Part shown: positions 8,372-17,414 of the stretch, piece by piece
Layout: the number at the start of each line of letters is the position of its first letter
Position numbering within the stretch: the stretch's first letter is position 1
Assembly (NCBI RefSeq): GCF_003797185.1
Contig: NZ_RKMH01000003.1
Coordinates: forward strand, 1 to 64,000
Reading direction: 5' to 3'
Length of the DNA stretch: 64,000 bases
Source of the DNA: Gordonia oryzae
Lineage (GTDB): Bacteria; Actinomycetota; Actinomycetes; Mycobacteriales; Mycobacteriaceae
Position numbers and translations under genes: made by a program
Notes under the pieces: generated by a model
The model's input: only the letters and a program-made list of their open reading frames with translations
Told to the model about the DNA's origin: nothing
Database searches by the model: none

Positions 8372-8428
8372 ATGAACGAAGCGATTCACTTCGGCCGATC
8401 GGCGAGTTCATGTCGCCGATGGACTTGA
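8372..8428 (+). other. Inverted repeat with an 18-codon ORF in the ychF-MFS gap
   Basis: ATCGGCGA (8398-8405) and TCGCCGAT (8413-8420) are perfect 8-base arms around GTTCATG. They lie inside a short frame, ATG 8372 to TGA 8428 (MNEAIHFGRSASSCRRWT), preceded by GAGAGGA. The rest of the 180-base gap shows nothing else. The hairpin could terminate ychF (minus strand, though no T-run follows) or be an operator for the exporter. The short frame may be a gene remnant. Confidence 0.3.
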
Positions 8429-8462
8429 TCGCGGGACGAACCAGGACGCACCATGTCCAGCG

Positions 8463-9542
8463 CTAAACGTTGAACCGGAACTCCACCACATCCCCGTCGG
8501 CCATCACGTAGTCCTTGCCCTCCATGCGCACCTTGCCCGCGGCTTTGGCTGCGGCCATCGAGCCGGCGGCGTCGAGGTCGGCGAAGGAGACGATCTCGGC
8601 CTTGATGAATCCCTTCTGGAAGTCGGTGTGGATCACGCCGGCGGCCTGGGGCGCGCTGTCGCCCTTGCGAATCGTCCACGCACGCGACTCTTTCGGGCCG
8701 GCGGTGAGGTAGGTCTGCAGACCAAGGGTGTGGAATCCGGCACGCGCCAGCGAGCGCAGGCCGGGCTCGTCCTGCCCGATGGAATCGAGGAGTTCCTGCG
8801 CGTCGGACTCGTCGAGTTCAAGGAGCTCGCTTTCCACCTTGGCGTCGAGGAAGACCGCATCTGCCGGTGCCACAGCGGCTTTCAGCTCCGCCTTGCGCGC
8901 GTCGTCGGTCAGCACCGACTCGTCGGCGTTGAAGACGTAGAGGAACGGCTTGGCGGTCATCAGGTGGAGTTCGCGCACCGATGACAGATCGAACGAATCA
9001 TTCTGCGCGAACAGTGTTGTGCCACTATTCAGGATCTCCTGCGCCTTCTGCGCGGCGGCGAGCACCTCGGCGGTGTCCTTGTTCTTGCGGGCTTCCTTCT
9101 CCAGCCGCGGAATCGCCTTCTCCAAGGTCTGGAGGTCGGCGAGGATCAGCTCGGTTTCGATGACCCCGATGTCGGCGAGCGGATCGACCCGACCGTCGAC
9201 GTGCACGACGTCGTCGTCGGCGAACACGCGCACCACCTGGCAGATCGCGTCGGCCTCGCGGATGTTGGCCAGGAACTGGTTGCCCATGCCCTCACCCTCC
9301 GACGCGCCCTTGACGATCCCGGCGATGTCGACGAATGACACGGTCGCGGGCAGGATGCGCTCACTGCCGAAGATCTCGGCGAGACGGTGCAGCCGTGTGT
9401 CCGGGAGCTCGACGACCCCGATGTTGGGCTCGATGGTGGCGAACGGGTAGTTCGCGGCCAGCACATCGTTGCGGGTCAACGCGTTGAACAGGGTGGACTT
9501 GCCGACGTTGGGCAGTCCTACAATACCGAGGGTGAGACTCAC
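8463..9542 (-). CDS. ychF: Redox-regulated ATPase YchF (OLA1 family)
   Basis: A 359-residue P-loop NTPase of the Obg/OLA1 branch. G1 is GLPNVGKST near residue 8, the DxxG region reads VDIAGIVKGASEG, and the unusual G4 is NADE in place of NKxD, which gives YchF its preference for ATP. The C-terminus carries the TGS domain (QTYLTAGPKESRAWTIRKG... to VVEFRFNV). The length equals the family norm. The start is GTG 9542. YchF binds ribosomes and modulates translation and oxidative stress responses in other bacteria. It is a housekeeping gene, downstream of the AI-2E-family permease on the same strand. Confidence 0.97.
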   Translation of the reverse strand: MSLTLGIVGLPNVGKSTLFNALTRNDVLAANYPFATIEPNIGVVELPDTRLHRLAEIFGSERILPATVSFVDIAGIVKGASEGEGMGNQFLANIREADAICQVVRVFADDDVVHVDGRVDPLADIGVIETELILADLQTLEKAIPRLEKEARKNKDTAEVLAAAQKAQEILNSGTTLFAQNDSFDLSSVRELHLMTAKPFLYVFNADESVLTDDARKAELKAAVAPADAVFLDAKVESELLELDESDAQELLDSIGQDEPGLRSLARAGFHTLGLQTYLTAGPKESRAWTIRKGDSAPQAAGVIHTDFQKGFIKAEIVSFADLDAAGSMAAAKAAGKVRMEGKDYVMADGDVVEFRFNV

Positions 9543-9593
9543 GGGCGCCCAGTCTATCGGGCACCTCTCGGCACACCGAGGCCGGTGACGGAC

Positions 9594-10841
9594 TCAGGCG
9601 GTACCCGGCACCGCCCCGCCGGTGCCCGCGGAGTCCTCCGTGCCCTTGTTGGCTCCCACGCCCGGACCGCCGTCGTCGGATGCCTCGTCGAGGGGCGGGG
9701 GCCTCTCCCCCATCCGGATGGCGATCTGTTCGTTGAGATAGCGCAGGACGACGGCGATAGCCGCCGCGGCAGGCACCGCGAGGAATGCGCCGATGATCCC
9801 GAAGAGGCTGCCGCCGAGGGTGACTGCGAGCAACACGATGGCCGCGTGCAAGTCCATCGACTTGGACTGCAGCCACGGTTGCAACACATTTCCCTCGAGC
9901 TGCTGCACGGCGAGGATGATGCCGAGAACGATCAGCGCCGTGGGGAGCCCGTTGGACACCAGCGCGATGAGCACGGCGAGCGCGCCCGCGACGAAGGCGC
10001 CGACGATTGGTATGAAGCCGCCGAGGAACGTGATCACCATCAGTACCCCCGCCAGGGGAACCTTCAGGACGAACAGTCCGGCAGCGATGAGCGAGGCATC
10101 GACGAAGCTGACGATCGCCTGCGTCCGGATGAAGCCACCCAACGAGTTCCACATCCGCACGAGCACCTCACCGAGATGCGCACCTGCCGGATGCCCCATC
10201 GTCCGCTGTAGCCACGGAACAAAACGTGGGCCGTCCTTAAGGAAGAAAAACACCAGGATCAGCGTCGTGAACAGGGTGATCAGCACCGATGTCGCGGTGC
10301 CTATCCCGTTGAACACTCCGGCCGCAATGGTGCTCGCACTGGACTGGACACGTTGGGTGATCGCCGATACCAGACCGTCGATCTGGTCGTCGCCGATATT
10401 CAGCGGCGGACCCTGGACCCAGTCCTGGAGTTTGCGGACACCGCTGACGGTGCGATCGGCGAGTTCCGGGGATTGATCGACGATCGACGGCACGATCAGC
10501 CCGATCACGCCGCCGAGCAGACCCACTGCGACGAGCATCATCAGCAGCGAGGCCCCGGCCGGCGGTACGCCGTGCCCCCGCAACCACCGCACCGGCGGCC
10601 ACATCAACGTGCACGCGATGATCGCCAGAAGCACCGGGAGCAGGATCACCCAGACCTGGCCGACCACCCACATCACCACCCACAGGGCGGCGACCACCAG
10701 GATGAACTGCAGCCCGACGATCGAGGTCGACCGCAGCCCACTCAGGAATACCTGCATTCGCGAGGGCGCGGCGATGCCAGCATCTGCCGGGCCATCCGCA
10801 CCGGGAACGGGCAGCGGCGACGAGTCGTCAGAATCGGTCAC
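9594..10841 (-). CDS. AI-2E family transporter (PerM/UPF0118)
   Basis: A 415-residue membrane protein of the AI-2E exporter/PerM family with about eight transmembrane segments, a large extracytoplasmic loop after the third, and the conserved re-entrant block GGFIPIVGAFVAGALAVLIAL late in the sequence. The N-terminal 40 residues are Pro/Asp/Ala-rich and the C-terminal 40 are disordered. GTG 10841 is preferred (VTDSDDSSP) because GAGG lies about 10 bases upstream. Members export small molecules, or act as Na+/H+ antiporters in some species; the substrate is unknown here. The gene lies 51 bases upstream of ychF on the same strand. Confidence 0.88.
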   Translation of the reverse strand: MTDSDDSSPLPVPGADGPADAGIAAPSRMQVFLSGLRSTSIVGLQFILVVAALWVVMWVVGQVWVILLPVLLAIIACTLMWPPVRWLRGHGVPPAGASLLMMLVAVGLLGGVIGLIVPSIVDQSPELADRTVSGVRKLQDWVQGPPLNIGDDQIDGLVSAITQRVQSSASTIAAGVFNGIGTATSVLITLFTTLILVFFFLKDGPRFVPWLQRTMGHPAGAHLGEVLVRMWNSLGGFIRTQAIVSFVDASLIAAGLFVLKVPLAGVLMVITFLGGFIPIVGAFVAGALAVLIALVSNGLPTALIVLGIILAVQQLEGNVLQPWLQSKSMDLHAAIVLLAVTLGGSLFGIIGAFLAVPAAAAIAVVLRYLNEQIAIRMGERPPPLDEASDDGGPGVGANKGTEDSAGTGGAVPGTA

Positions 10842-10947
10842 GCCACGATCCTCACACACCACTGCACCGAGACCCCGGAGATAGGGCGGCGCGGCGGCGG
10901 CTCGCCCTCACTCGGGGACACGGATCCGAGACGCCGAGCGAAGTCGG

Positions 10948-11226
10948 TCAACGACGACGCAGCACGCGCAGCACGAGCGCACCGAGCGCATCGGCCGCGA
11001 CCAACTCGGCCTCCAGTGGCGACAACGGACGCACCGGATCGCCGGTCTCGATCGAGTCGACGGGCGTGAGAGGTGTCCACGTCCTGCGCTGACGGGCACA
11101 TTCGGCATCGATGGTGTCCGGTCCGTATAGCCCGCGCATGATGTCGAGTCCCCAGTCGGGTAACTCTGCAAGCGGGGTCTCCGGCTCCTGACCTCGCTGG
11201 CGAGGGCCGTCGAACTGCATGCTCAT
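10948..11226 (-). CDS. Small hypothetical protein
   Basis: A frame of about 92 residues starting at ATG 11226 (MSMQFDGPRQRG) or ATG 11220. The product is acidic, with a Trp/Leu-containing middle (ELPDWGLDIMRGLYG) and a C-terminal helix-prone segment (PLEAELVAADALGALVLRVLRRR). No domain is recognised. Base composition at third positions looks coding, and no better gene fills this 500-base gap between the AI-2E permease and the Ada-AlkA gene. The similarity of its style to small actinobacterial orphan proteins is an impression only. Confidence 0.45.
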   Translation of the reverse strand: MSMQFDGPRQRGQEPETPLAELPDWGLDIMRGLYGPDTIDAECARQRRTWTPLTPVDSIETGDPVRPLSPLEAELVAADALGALVLRVLRRR

Positions 11227-11358
11227 ATAGACATGGTGGCATGAAGTGTTAGCTACGTCACTCACTTGACGAACCTAGGCGATCGTATGCCGACGGACCG
11301 GTGAAACGATGGCCGATTCCCGCCAGAAATGCCCGCCCGTCGGTGAGAGGGTGGAGCC

Positions 11359-12996
11359 ATGACCGCTTCCACCGTCACGCGACCCCAGTCCTCGACGACG
11401 GCAGGCACCGACCCGGTCCGGGCGTCGACGGGGCTCGATTTCGAGGGGTGTTACCGCGCGCTGCAGGCTCGGGATGCGCGTTTCGACGGCCAGTTCTTCG
11501 CCACCGTGCGCACCACCGGAATCTACTGCCGTCCGTCGTGCCCGGCGCAGACCCCGCGACCCGAGAACGTCGCCTTTGTCGCAACCGCGGCCGGCGCGCA
11601 GGCGGGCGGGTTCCGCGCCTGCCGTCGCTGCCTGCCGGACGCGGTTCCGGGTTCACCGCGCTGGAATCTCAACAAGGATCTCTCCTCCCGGGCGATGCGG
11701 CTGATCGCCGACGGGGTCATCGAACGCGAGGGTGTCGGTGGTCTCGCCGGACGACTCGGGTACTCGACGCGGCATCTGACACGCGTGCTGAGCACCGAAC
11801 TCGGCGCCGGCCCGCTCGCGCTGGCCCGGGCGCATCGCGCGACCAGCGCGCGAATCCTCATCCAGTGCACCGATCTACCGATGTCCGACATCGCCTTCGC
11901 AGCCGGATTCACCAGCGTGCGTCAGTACAACGACACCATCCGCGAGGTGTTCGGGCTGACCCCACGCGCGCTGCGCTCGCTGCGACGGGCCAACTCCCGC
12001 AGCGACATCGACACCCCGACCGCAGCATCCGCGGCCACCGGCAGAGGCGAGCGATCGTCGGCGATCACGCTGCGCCTGGCATACCGCGAACCGTTCGACA
12101 CCTCCTGGTTCGGGTGGTACCTCGCCGCGCACTCGGTCGACGGCGTCGAGCGGTATCGACCCGACACCGATCGGCAGTGGATTCATCAGCGCGTGCTGAC
12201 CCTCCCACACGGGCCGGCGCTGGCCGAGACGACGCCCGGTGAAGGTTTCCTGCGCGTGCGACTCCAGCATCTGGACCTACGGGATCTGAGTGCCGCGGTG
12301 AACCGAGTGCGCCGGTTGTTCGACCTCGACGCCGACGTCGTGGCCGCGACCGACGCCCTGTCCACCGATCCAGCCCTGCGCCGGGTCGTGGGCGTCGCGC
12401 CGGGGGTTCGGGTACCCGGAAGCATCGACGGCGGCGAATCACTCATCCGCACCATGATCGGCCAGCAGATCAGCGTCGCGGCCGCACGGCGGCACGTAAC
12501 GCGGCTGGTCGACGCGCTCGGCGAGCCGACGGGCTGGCCGAGCGCGGCCGCCGATGACGGGGGCGACGACAGCGCAGGATTGTGGCAACAGTTTCCGACG
12601 GCCGCGGCCATCGCCGAACACGGCAGCACGATCCTGACCGGGCCCGCCCGCCGGATCTCGGCGATCGTCGGCGCGGCACAGGCGATTGCCGAACATTCGG
12701 TGGAACCACACATGGGGGTCGATGCGTCCGATCTTCATGCACAACTACTTGCCCTGCCCGGGGTGGGACCATGGACCGCCGACTACGTCACGATGCAGGT
12801 GACCGGCGACCCCGACGTCCTTCTCCGGCACGACCTTGTCGTTCGCCACGCCGCCCGCGATCTCGCCATCGACCTCGACGACACCGCCCAGTGGGCACCG
12901 TGGCGTTCCTACGCCTCGATGCACCTTTGGCGCCATCGACTCATCCCCGCAGGCGCCAGTACCCCGCCCAGCACTACCGCCGACACGACCACCTAG
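11359..12996 (+). CDS. Ada methyl-acceptor/AraC regulator fused to AlkA DNA glycosylase
   Basis: A 545-residue fusion. Residues 25-105 are the Ada N-terminal zinc domain with all four cysteines (C57 and C61 in GIYCRPSC, C88 and C91 in RACRRC), which accepts methyl groups from DNA phosphotriesters. Residues 110-200 are an AraC-type double helix-turn-helix. Residues 225-530 are an AlkA 3-methyladenine glycosylase with the helix-hairpin-helix LPGVGPWTADYV and catalytic Asp at D492 (RHDLVV). It should sense alkylation by self-methylation, activate the operon and excise alkylated bases. This AdaA-AlkA fusion is known in Actinobacteria. It is followed 10 bases later by ogt. Confidence 0.93.
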   Translation: MTASTVTRPQSSTTAGTDPVRASTGLDFEGCYRALQARDARFDGQFFATVRTTGIYCRPSCPAQTPRPENVAFVATAAGAQAGGFRACRRCLPDAVPGSPRWNLNKDLSSRAMRLIADGVIEREGVGGLAGRLGYSTRHLTRVLSTELGAGPLALARAHRATSARILIQCTDLPMSDIAFAAGFTSVRQYNDTIREVFGLTPRALRSLRRANSRSDIDTPTAASAATGRGERSSAITLRLAYREPFDTSWFGWYLAAHSVDGVERYRPDTDRQWIHQRVLTLPHGPALAETTPGEGFLRVRLQHLDLRDLSAAVNRVRRLFDLDADVVAATDALSTDPALRRVVGVAPGVRVPGSIDGGESLIRTMIGQQISVAAARRHVTRLVDALGEPTGWPSAAADDGGDDSAGLWQQFPTAAAIAEHGSTILTGPARRISAIVGAAQAIAEHSVEPHMGVDASDLHAQLLALPGVGPWTADYVTMQVTGDPDVLLRHDLVVRHAARDLAIDLDDTAQWAPWRSYASMHLWRHRLIPAGASTPPSTTADTTT

Positions 12997-13006
12997 GAGC
13001 ATCCTC

Positions 13007-13606
13007 ATGACCGACCCACTCGAAACACACCCCACGCCAAGTACTTCCACATTCAAGGACGGCGTCGGCCTGTGGACGACGGTCTCGACGCCCGACGGCG
13101 CATTCACCGTCGTCACCGACACCGACGGCATCATCCTGGCATCAGGGTGGACCGATACCCCCGAATATCTGGTCGCACTCGTGCACCGCGACCTACGGCC
13201 GCACGCTCTGCGCGGTCCCGCAGAGCTCGGCCGCACACCAAAATTGACCACCATCACCGAGTCCGTCGAGGCCTACTACGCCGACGACTTCGGTCCGGCC
13301 GCAGCTCAACCGGTCGTCCAACGATCGGGTCCGTTCATCGAAAAGACCTGGGCCGCTTTACGTGCAGTCACCGCGGGCACTGCGGTGACCTACACCGAAT
13401 TGGCCGAACGTGCCGGTGAACCGGCCGCGATCCGGGCCGCTGCCTCGGCCTGCGCGCGCAACGCCGCGGCGCTGTTCGTGCCGTGCCACCGTGTGCTGCG
13501 ACGCGATGGAAGCCTTGGCGGCTTCCGTTACGGACTGGACATCAAGCGGTCGCTGCTCGACCGGGAGACGCCCGACCTGAAAGTGCCGCTCCTCGACGCC
13601 GGCTGA
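13007..13606 (+). CDS. ogt: Methylated-DNA--[protein]-cysteine S-methyltransferase
   Basis: A 199-residue O6-alkylguanine-DNA alkyltransferase. The suicide acceptor motif is FVPCHRVL with the cysteine at about residue 160, followed by the conserved GGFRYGLDIKRSLLDRE tail. The helix-turn-helix region reads AVTYTELAERAGEPAAIRAAASACARN. ATG 13007 is preceded by TAGGAG, which overlaps the stop of the ada-alkA gene, so the two are translated from one message. It transfers the alkyl group from O6-methylguanine or O4-methylthymine to itself. The Ada half of the upstream protein probably induces both genes. Confidence 0.95.
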   Translation: MTDPLETHPTPSTSTFKDGVGLWTTVSTPDGAFTVVTDTDGIILASGWTDTPEYLVALVHRDLRPHALRGPAELGRTPKLTTITESVEAYYADDFGPAAAQPVVQRSGPFIEKTWAALRAVTAGTAVTYTELAERAGEPAAIRAAASACARNAAALFVPCHRVLRRDGSLGGFRYGLDIKRSLLDRETPDLKVPLLDAG

Positions 13607-13665
13607 GCTGCGGTATCGCGGGCGGCGCTCCGATTCTGTCGGTGGTCGCGGGCAACATCACCGAC

Positions 13666-14901
13666 ATGATCGGCATCCTGCTCGCATTCCCCGTCGGCAT
13701 CGTCCTCGGCGTCGCTCTCGGTTGGCTCGCGTGCACGAGCCGATCGGCCACCTCTGTCGCCGCCGCTCGCGCCGAGACCGCGGCGCTGCGATCCTCCCAG
13801 GAACTGGTCGGACGGTCACTCGCCGCGGCCTCAGAGGATGCGGCCCGACGGCAGTCGAACGCGATCGGCGCCGAGCTCAGTCACATCGTCGACCCACTGC
13901 ACACGCTGGTCGGACAGATGGCCGACGAACTACGGCGTGTGGAACGCGACCGCACGAGTGCCTACGCCGGCCTGTCCGAGCAGGTGCGGGGCATGCAGAT
14001 GATGTCGACGCGGCTCTCCGATCAGACCCGGGCGCTGACCAACGCACTGCACACCCCGCATCTGCGGGGCCGGTGGGGTGAGGTCCAGCTCGAGAGGGTC
14101 GTCGAACTCGCCGGGATGACCCGCCACTGCGATTTCAGCACCCAGGTGTCGACGAGTTCGGAGGCCGGGTCGGTTCGCCCCGATATGGTGGTGCACCTGG
14201 CCGGTGGCCGCGACATCGTCGTCGATGCCAAGGTGCCCCTGCAGGCGTATCTCCAGGCCGCGGACTGCGAGGACCCGCAGATGCGGCGCGATCTGCTCTC
14301 CGACCATGCCCGGGCGGTGCGCACGCACATCACCGCGCTCTCGGCGAAGTCATACTGGTCGGCCTTCGACGACACCCCCGAGATGGTCGTACTGTTCTTG
14401 CCTGCCGACGCGGTACTCGAGTGGGCGGTACGCGCAGATCCCACGCTCATCGAGTTCGGCATCACCAAGAATGTGGTGCTCACCACGCCGTCGAGTCTGG
14501 TGTCACTGTTGCGGACCGTCGCACTCGGTTGGCGGCACGACGCGATGGCACGTGACGCGGCGGTGATTCACGAGCTCGGCGTCGAGCTACATCATCGGCT
14601 CGACTCGGTACTCGGCCATCTCGATCGGGTCGGTTCGTCTCTGCGGAGGGCGGTCGATGCCTACAACTCCACTGTGGGAGCACTGGATTCCCGGGTCGGG
14701 GTGACCGCCCGCCGGCTGGCATCACTGGAGGCGCTCGGCGATCTCGACGAACCCACCACGGTCCGCACGATTCACGACACCGTCCGCGAGACCCGCACTG
14801 CTGATCACGGGGCCGGGTCGAGCCCGATCGCGCAGTTCGACGCGCACATCACACAGAACGGACATGGCGCCCCGATCGGGTCGCCGGATCGGCCAACATG
14901 A
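13666..14901 (+). CDS. rmuC: DNA recombination protein RmuC
   Basis: A 411-residue RmuC family protein. It has an N-terminal membrane anchor (MIGILLAFPVGIVLGVALGWLA), then a coiled-coil Ala/Glu/Arg-rich stretch (residues 30-125), then the conserved RmuC nuclease-like core with LRGRWGEVQLERVVELAGM, DAKVPLQAYL and AKSYW. RmuC limits inversions at short inverted repeats and has a PD-(D/E)xK-like fold; the DAK motif is the expected catalytic strand. ATG 13666 places the hydrophobic anchor at the N-terminus. It lies 59 bases after ogt on the same strand and may share its promoter. Confidence 0.92.
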   Translation: MIGILLAFPVGIVLGVALGWLACTSRSATSVAAARAETAALRSSQELVGRSLAAASEDAARRQSNAIGAELSHIVDPLHTLVGQMADELRRVERDRTSAYAGLSEQVRGMQMMSTRLSDQTRALTNALHTPHLRGRWGEVQLERVVELAGMTRHCDFSTQVSTSSEAGSVRPDMVVHLAGGRDIVVDAKVPLQAYLQAADCEDPQMRRDLLSDHARAVRTHITALSAKSYWSAFDDTPEMVVLFLPADAVLEWAVRADPTLIEFGITKNVVLTTPSSLVSLLRTVALGWRHDAMARDAAVIHELGVELHHRLDSVLGHLDRVGSSLRRAVDAYNSTVGALDSRVGVTARRLASLEALGDLDEPTTVRTIHDTVRETRTADHGAGSSPIAQFDAHITQNGHGAPIGSPDRPT

Positions 14902-14947
14902 CCCGGCGGTTGGCGGAAAATCGCTCTTCACCCGGTACCGTCTAGAT

Positions 14948-15979
14948 GTGCCCTTTCCGCAACGAAGCTCTTCCGCGGTGCCACTGGACCAGCAGTCGGT
15001 GCTGCCGACCGTCCGTGGGGTGCCCTGGTGGGGTGCCGTCCTCATCGCGACAACGCTGACCGCGATCGGCGCGGTCATGGACGCCAAGAATCACGGCAAC
15101 CTCGGCGCAGTGTTCAATTTCTGCCTGCTGGTCGGGTGCTGCCTGGCCGCGCTTGCCGTGCGTCGCCGGGCGTTGTTCACCGCGGCCGCCCAGCCTCCGC
15201 TGATCGCATTCTGCATCGGCGTACTGGCGCTCTACAGCCTCAACGCCGGCAACGCATCCGATCTCAAGTCCTTGGTACTCAAGGTGCTGTTACCGATCGC
15301 CGCCAACTTCCCGTGGATGGCCATCACCTTTGTGGTGACGCTCGTGCTGGTTCTGCTCCGGTGGGTGCTGACCAGGCCTGAGGGGTGGAACGCGAAACTC
15401 TGGGGCGGCAAGAGCAGCAACCGGCCGGCGGCGAAACGACGCGCGAACAAGAACACTCGCGCCGCGGGCGCACGCGCTTCCGGCGCACGCAGCGAGGGCG
15501 GCAAGGCCCCGCGCACTCGGCGGACCGAGACCGCCACCACGTCGGGCAGCCGCGCGACGACCGCGCGGACGGGTTCGGCTCGTGCTGCCACAAGCACCTC
15601 GTCGAGCAGCCGCGCCGGCCGGCAGAAAGACGCCGACGCCCGCAGCACCGCATCGAAGGCCCGCGCGAGCGCATCGGTAGTCGGTGCCGCAGCCAACTCC
15701 GCCGATGACTCGAGCCCGGGGCGTCCCCGGCGAGCACGTGCCGGGGATGCGGTCCGCAAGACCACCGAGTCGTCGGAGGCACCGCGTCGTCGCGCCGGCG
15801 ATGCCGGCCGACCCACCGCGCGACCGGCCTCTGTCACCTCCGAGGAGACCACGCGCATCCCCGCCGATCAGCCCGACCGACCGCGCCCACGCGCCCGAAC
15901 GGCGGCCGCGGAACTCGACCGATACGAGTCCGGCGCTGCCGCCGCCTATCAATCGACGCGCTCACGCAACCGCTCCTGA
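14948..15979 (+). CDS. DUF6542 membrane protein with long basic tail (Rv1111c-like)
   Basis: A 343-residue protein. Residues 20-145 hold four hydrophobic segments (WWGAVLIATTLTAIG, FCLLVGCCLAALAV, PLIAFCIGVLALYSL, WMAITFVVTLVLVLLRWVL) corresponding to DUF6542. The remaining roughly 190 residues are low-complexity Ala/Arg/Ser/Thr/Lys-rich and predicted disordered. GTG 14948 gives VPFPQRSSS. In M. tuberculosis the equivalent gene, as I recall, lies beside ychF; here about 5.4 kb of repair genes separate them. The function is unknown. The basic tail could contact nucleic acid or the membrane surface, which is inference. Confidence 0.75.
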   Translation: MPFPQRSSSAVPLDQQSVLPTVRGVPWWGAVLIATTLTAIGAVMDAKNHGNLGAVFNFCLLVGCCLAALAVRRRALFTAAAQPPLIAFCIGVLALYSLNAGNASDLKSLVLKVLLPIAANFPWMAITFVVTLVLVLLRWVLTRPEGWNAKLWGGKSSNRPAAKRRANKNTRAAGARASGARSEGGKAPRTRRTETATTSGSRATTARTGSARAATSTSSSSRAGRQKDADARSTASKARASASVVGAAANSADDSSPGRPRRARAGDAVRKTTESSEAPRRRAGDAGRPTARPASVTSEETTRIPADQPDRPRPRARTAAAELDRYESGAAAAYQSTRSRNRS

Positions 15980-16012
15980 CCGGCGCTCGGTGCGTCGATG
16001 CCGACGAAACTC

Positions 16013-16600
16013 CTACGCACTGCGGTGCTCCGACACCCACCGCCCGAGCGTGCGCGCTGCCTCGTCGACGAGTGACGGCCAGTCCATCGCACCTTCGTCG
16101 GCACCGTCGGTGACCACCTTGACCAGCCGGCAGGGCACCCCGAACACCGCTGCCACATGGGCAATCGCGGCGCCCTCCATGTCAACAAGATCGGCGCCGG
16201 CGGCCAGTTCAGCGCGGCGGACCGGATCGGCGACGAAGGTGTCGCCCGTGGCGAGCACTGTGCCGTCGCCGTCGGGCAGCTCCCATCGGTCGACGATCGG
16301 ATAACCCATCGCCCGCAGCTCGGTGCTGCTGATGTCGTGTTCGATGACAGCCGACGGTACGAACAGCCCTTCGTGATCGACCGGGAGATGGTGGTCGTGC
16401 AGCGCGCCGGCGGTCCCGATGTTGACGATGCGTGTCACCGCGGGCCCGGTGCTCAGTTCTCGCGTCAACGCAACCGACGCGGCGACCTTTCCGATGCCGG
16501 TGACCAGAAGCCGGGTGCCGTCGGGGATGTGGCGTGCCTCCGACCAGGTCGCGGAGACGACCAGTATCCCGGTATCGGACGACGAGGAATCTGCGCGCAT
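16013..16600 (-). CDS. Nucleoside phosphorylase/MTA-SAH nucleosidase family protein
   Basis: A 195-residue PNP/UDP-family nucleosidase. The core signatures are VVSATWSEA at the N-terminus, TRIVNIGTAGALH (phosphate/ribose loop), and the family hallmark VDMEGAAIAHVA followed by KVVTDGADEG, where the Glu in MEG binds ribose hydroxyls and the Asp in SD/TDG protonates the base. The protein is shorter than the usual 230 residues. It would cleave methylthioadenosine, S-adenosylhomocysteine or a related nucleoside in the cytoplasm. It is the last gene of a minus-strand group following the fructosamine kinase, 22 bases downstream of it. Confidence 0.85.
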   Translation of the reverse strand: MRADSSSSDTGILVVSATWSEARHIPDGTRLLVTGIGKVAASVALTRELSTGPAVTRIVNIGTAGALHDHHLPVDHEGLFVPSAVIEHDISSTELRAMGYPIVDRWELPDGDGTVLATGDTFVADPVRRAELAAGADLVDMEGAAIAHVAAVFGVPCRLVKVVTDGADEGAMDWPSLVDEAARTLGRWVSEHRSA

Positions 16601-16622
16601 CCGATGATTGTCCGTCAGCCAC

Positions 16623-17414
16623 TCAGCGCGTGAGCGCGAGGGTTGCCTGCGCCGCCCGCCCCAACGCCGACCCGTAGGACGGTCCGTGGCCTGCGGCGTG
16701 GACGGCCAGCGGATGCAGTTGGTGCAGCGGAATTCGGTCGCGCCACCCAGCTGCCAGTGGGCGGGTCTGGTCGTAGGCGGAGACGATGGCGTCGAGGTGC
16801 GGACAGCCGAACAGCACGAGCATCGCCAGGTCTGTCTCGCGGTGACCGCCGTGGGCGGCCGGATCGATCATCACCACACCGTCGGGTGTCCACATCACGT
16901 TGCCGCTCCACAGGTCCCCGTGCAGCCGGCTCGGTGGCTCGTCGTCGTCGAAGACTCCGTCGGCGATGACCGCACACGCCGACCGGGTCAATTCCTCGTC
17001 GTCGGCGGTGAGATATCCGGCGCGGCGCGCGGATTCGAGGTAGGGCTCGACGCGTTCGGCGGCGTAGAAGGCACCCCAACTCGCGTGGGTGCGGGAACTC
17101 AGCGGCCGTTCGCCGATGAACTGTCGTCCGTGGTATCCCGCGGGCGGCGCCCCGAACGACTCGGCACCCGCGTCATGCATTCGCGCCAGAGCGGCGCCGA
17201 ACTCACGTGCGGCGTCGGCGTCGGGGAGGTCGGAGTGCAAGCGCTGCAACTCGATTCCGCAGTCCCACACCGCGATGACGTCGACGACGGGCGCTCCGGC
17301 CTCCGCCAGCCACGATAGACCGGCGGCCTCGGCCGCGAAGAAGTCCGGATCGGCGCCACTGCGGGTCTTACGGAAGACGTTGTTGTCCAAGGAGTTATCG
17401 ATCTCGCGCGGCAT
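16623..17414 (-). CDS. Fructosamine kinase family protein
   Basis: A 263-residue fructosamine/ketosamine-3-kinase-like protein with the aminoglycoside phosphotransferase fold. The start MPREIDNSL leads into RKTRSGADPDFFAAEAAGLSWLAEA, the conserved N-terminal region with the ATP-facing lysine. The catalytic loop is RLHGDLWSGNVMW (HGD-x-W-x-x-N) and the metal-binding segment is VMIDPAAHGGHRETDLAM (D-P-A-x-x-G-x-R-E-x-D). It phosphorylates sugar adducts on protein amines so that they fall off (deglycation). ATG 17414 overlaps the 3' end of the SDR gene by 20 bases, indicating cotranscription. Confidence 0.9.
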   Translation of the reverse strand: MPREIDNSLDNNVFRKTRSGADPDFFAAEAAGLSWLAEAGAPVVDVIAVWDCGIELQRLHSDLPDADAAREFGAALARMHDAGAESFGAPPAGYHGRQFIGERPLSSRTHASWGAFYAAERVEPYLESARRAGYLTADDEELTRSACAVIADGVFDDDEPPSRLHGDLWSGNVMWTPDGVVMIDPAAHGGHRETDLAMLVLFGCPHLDAIVSAYDQTRPLAAGWRDRIPLHQLHPLAVHAAGHGPSYGSALGRAAQATLALTR

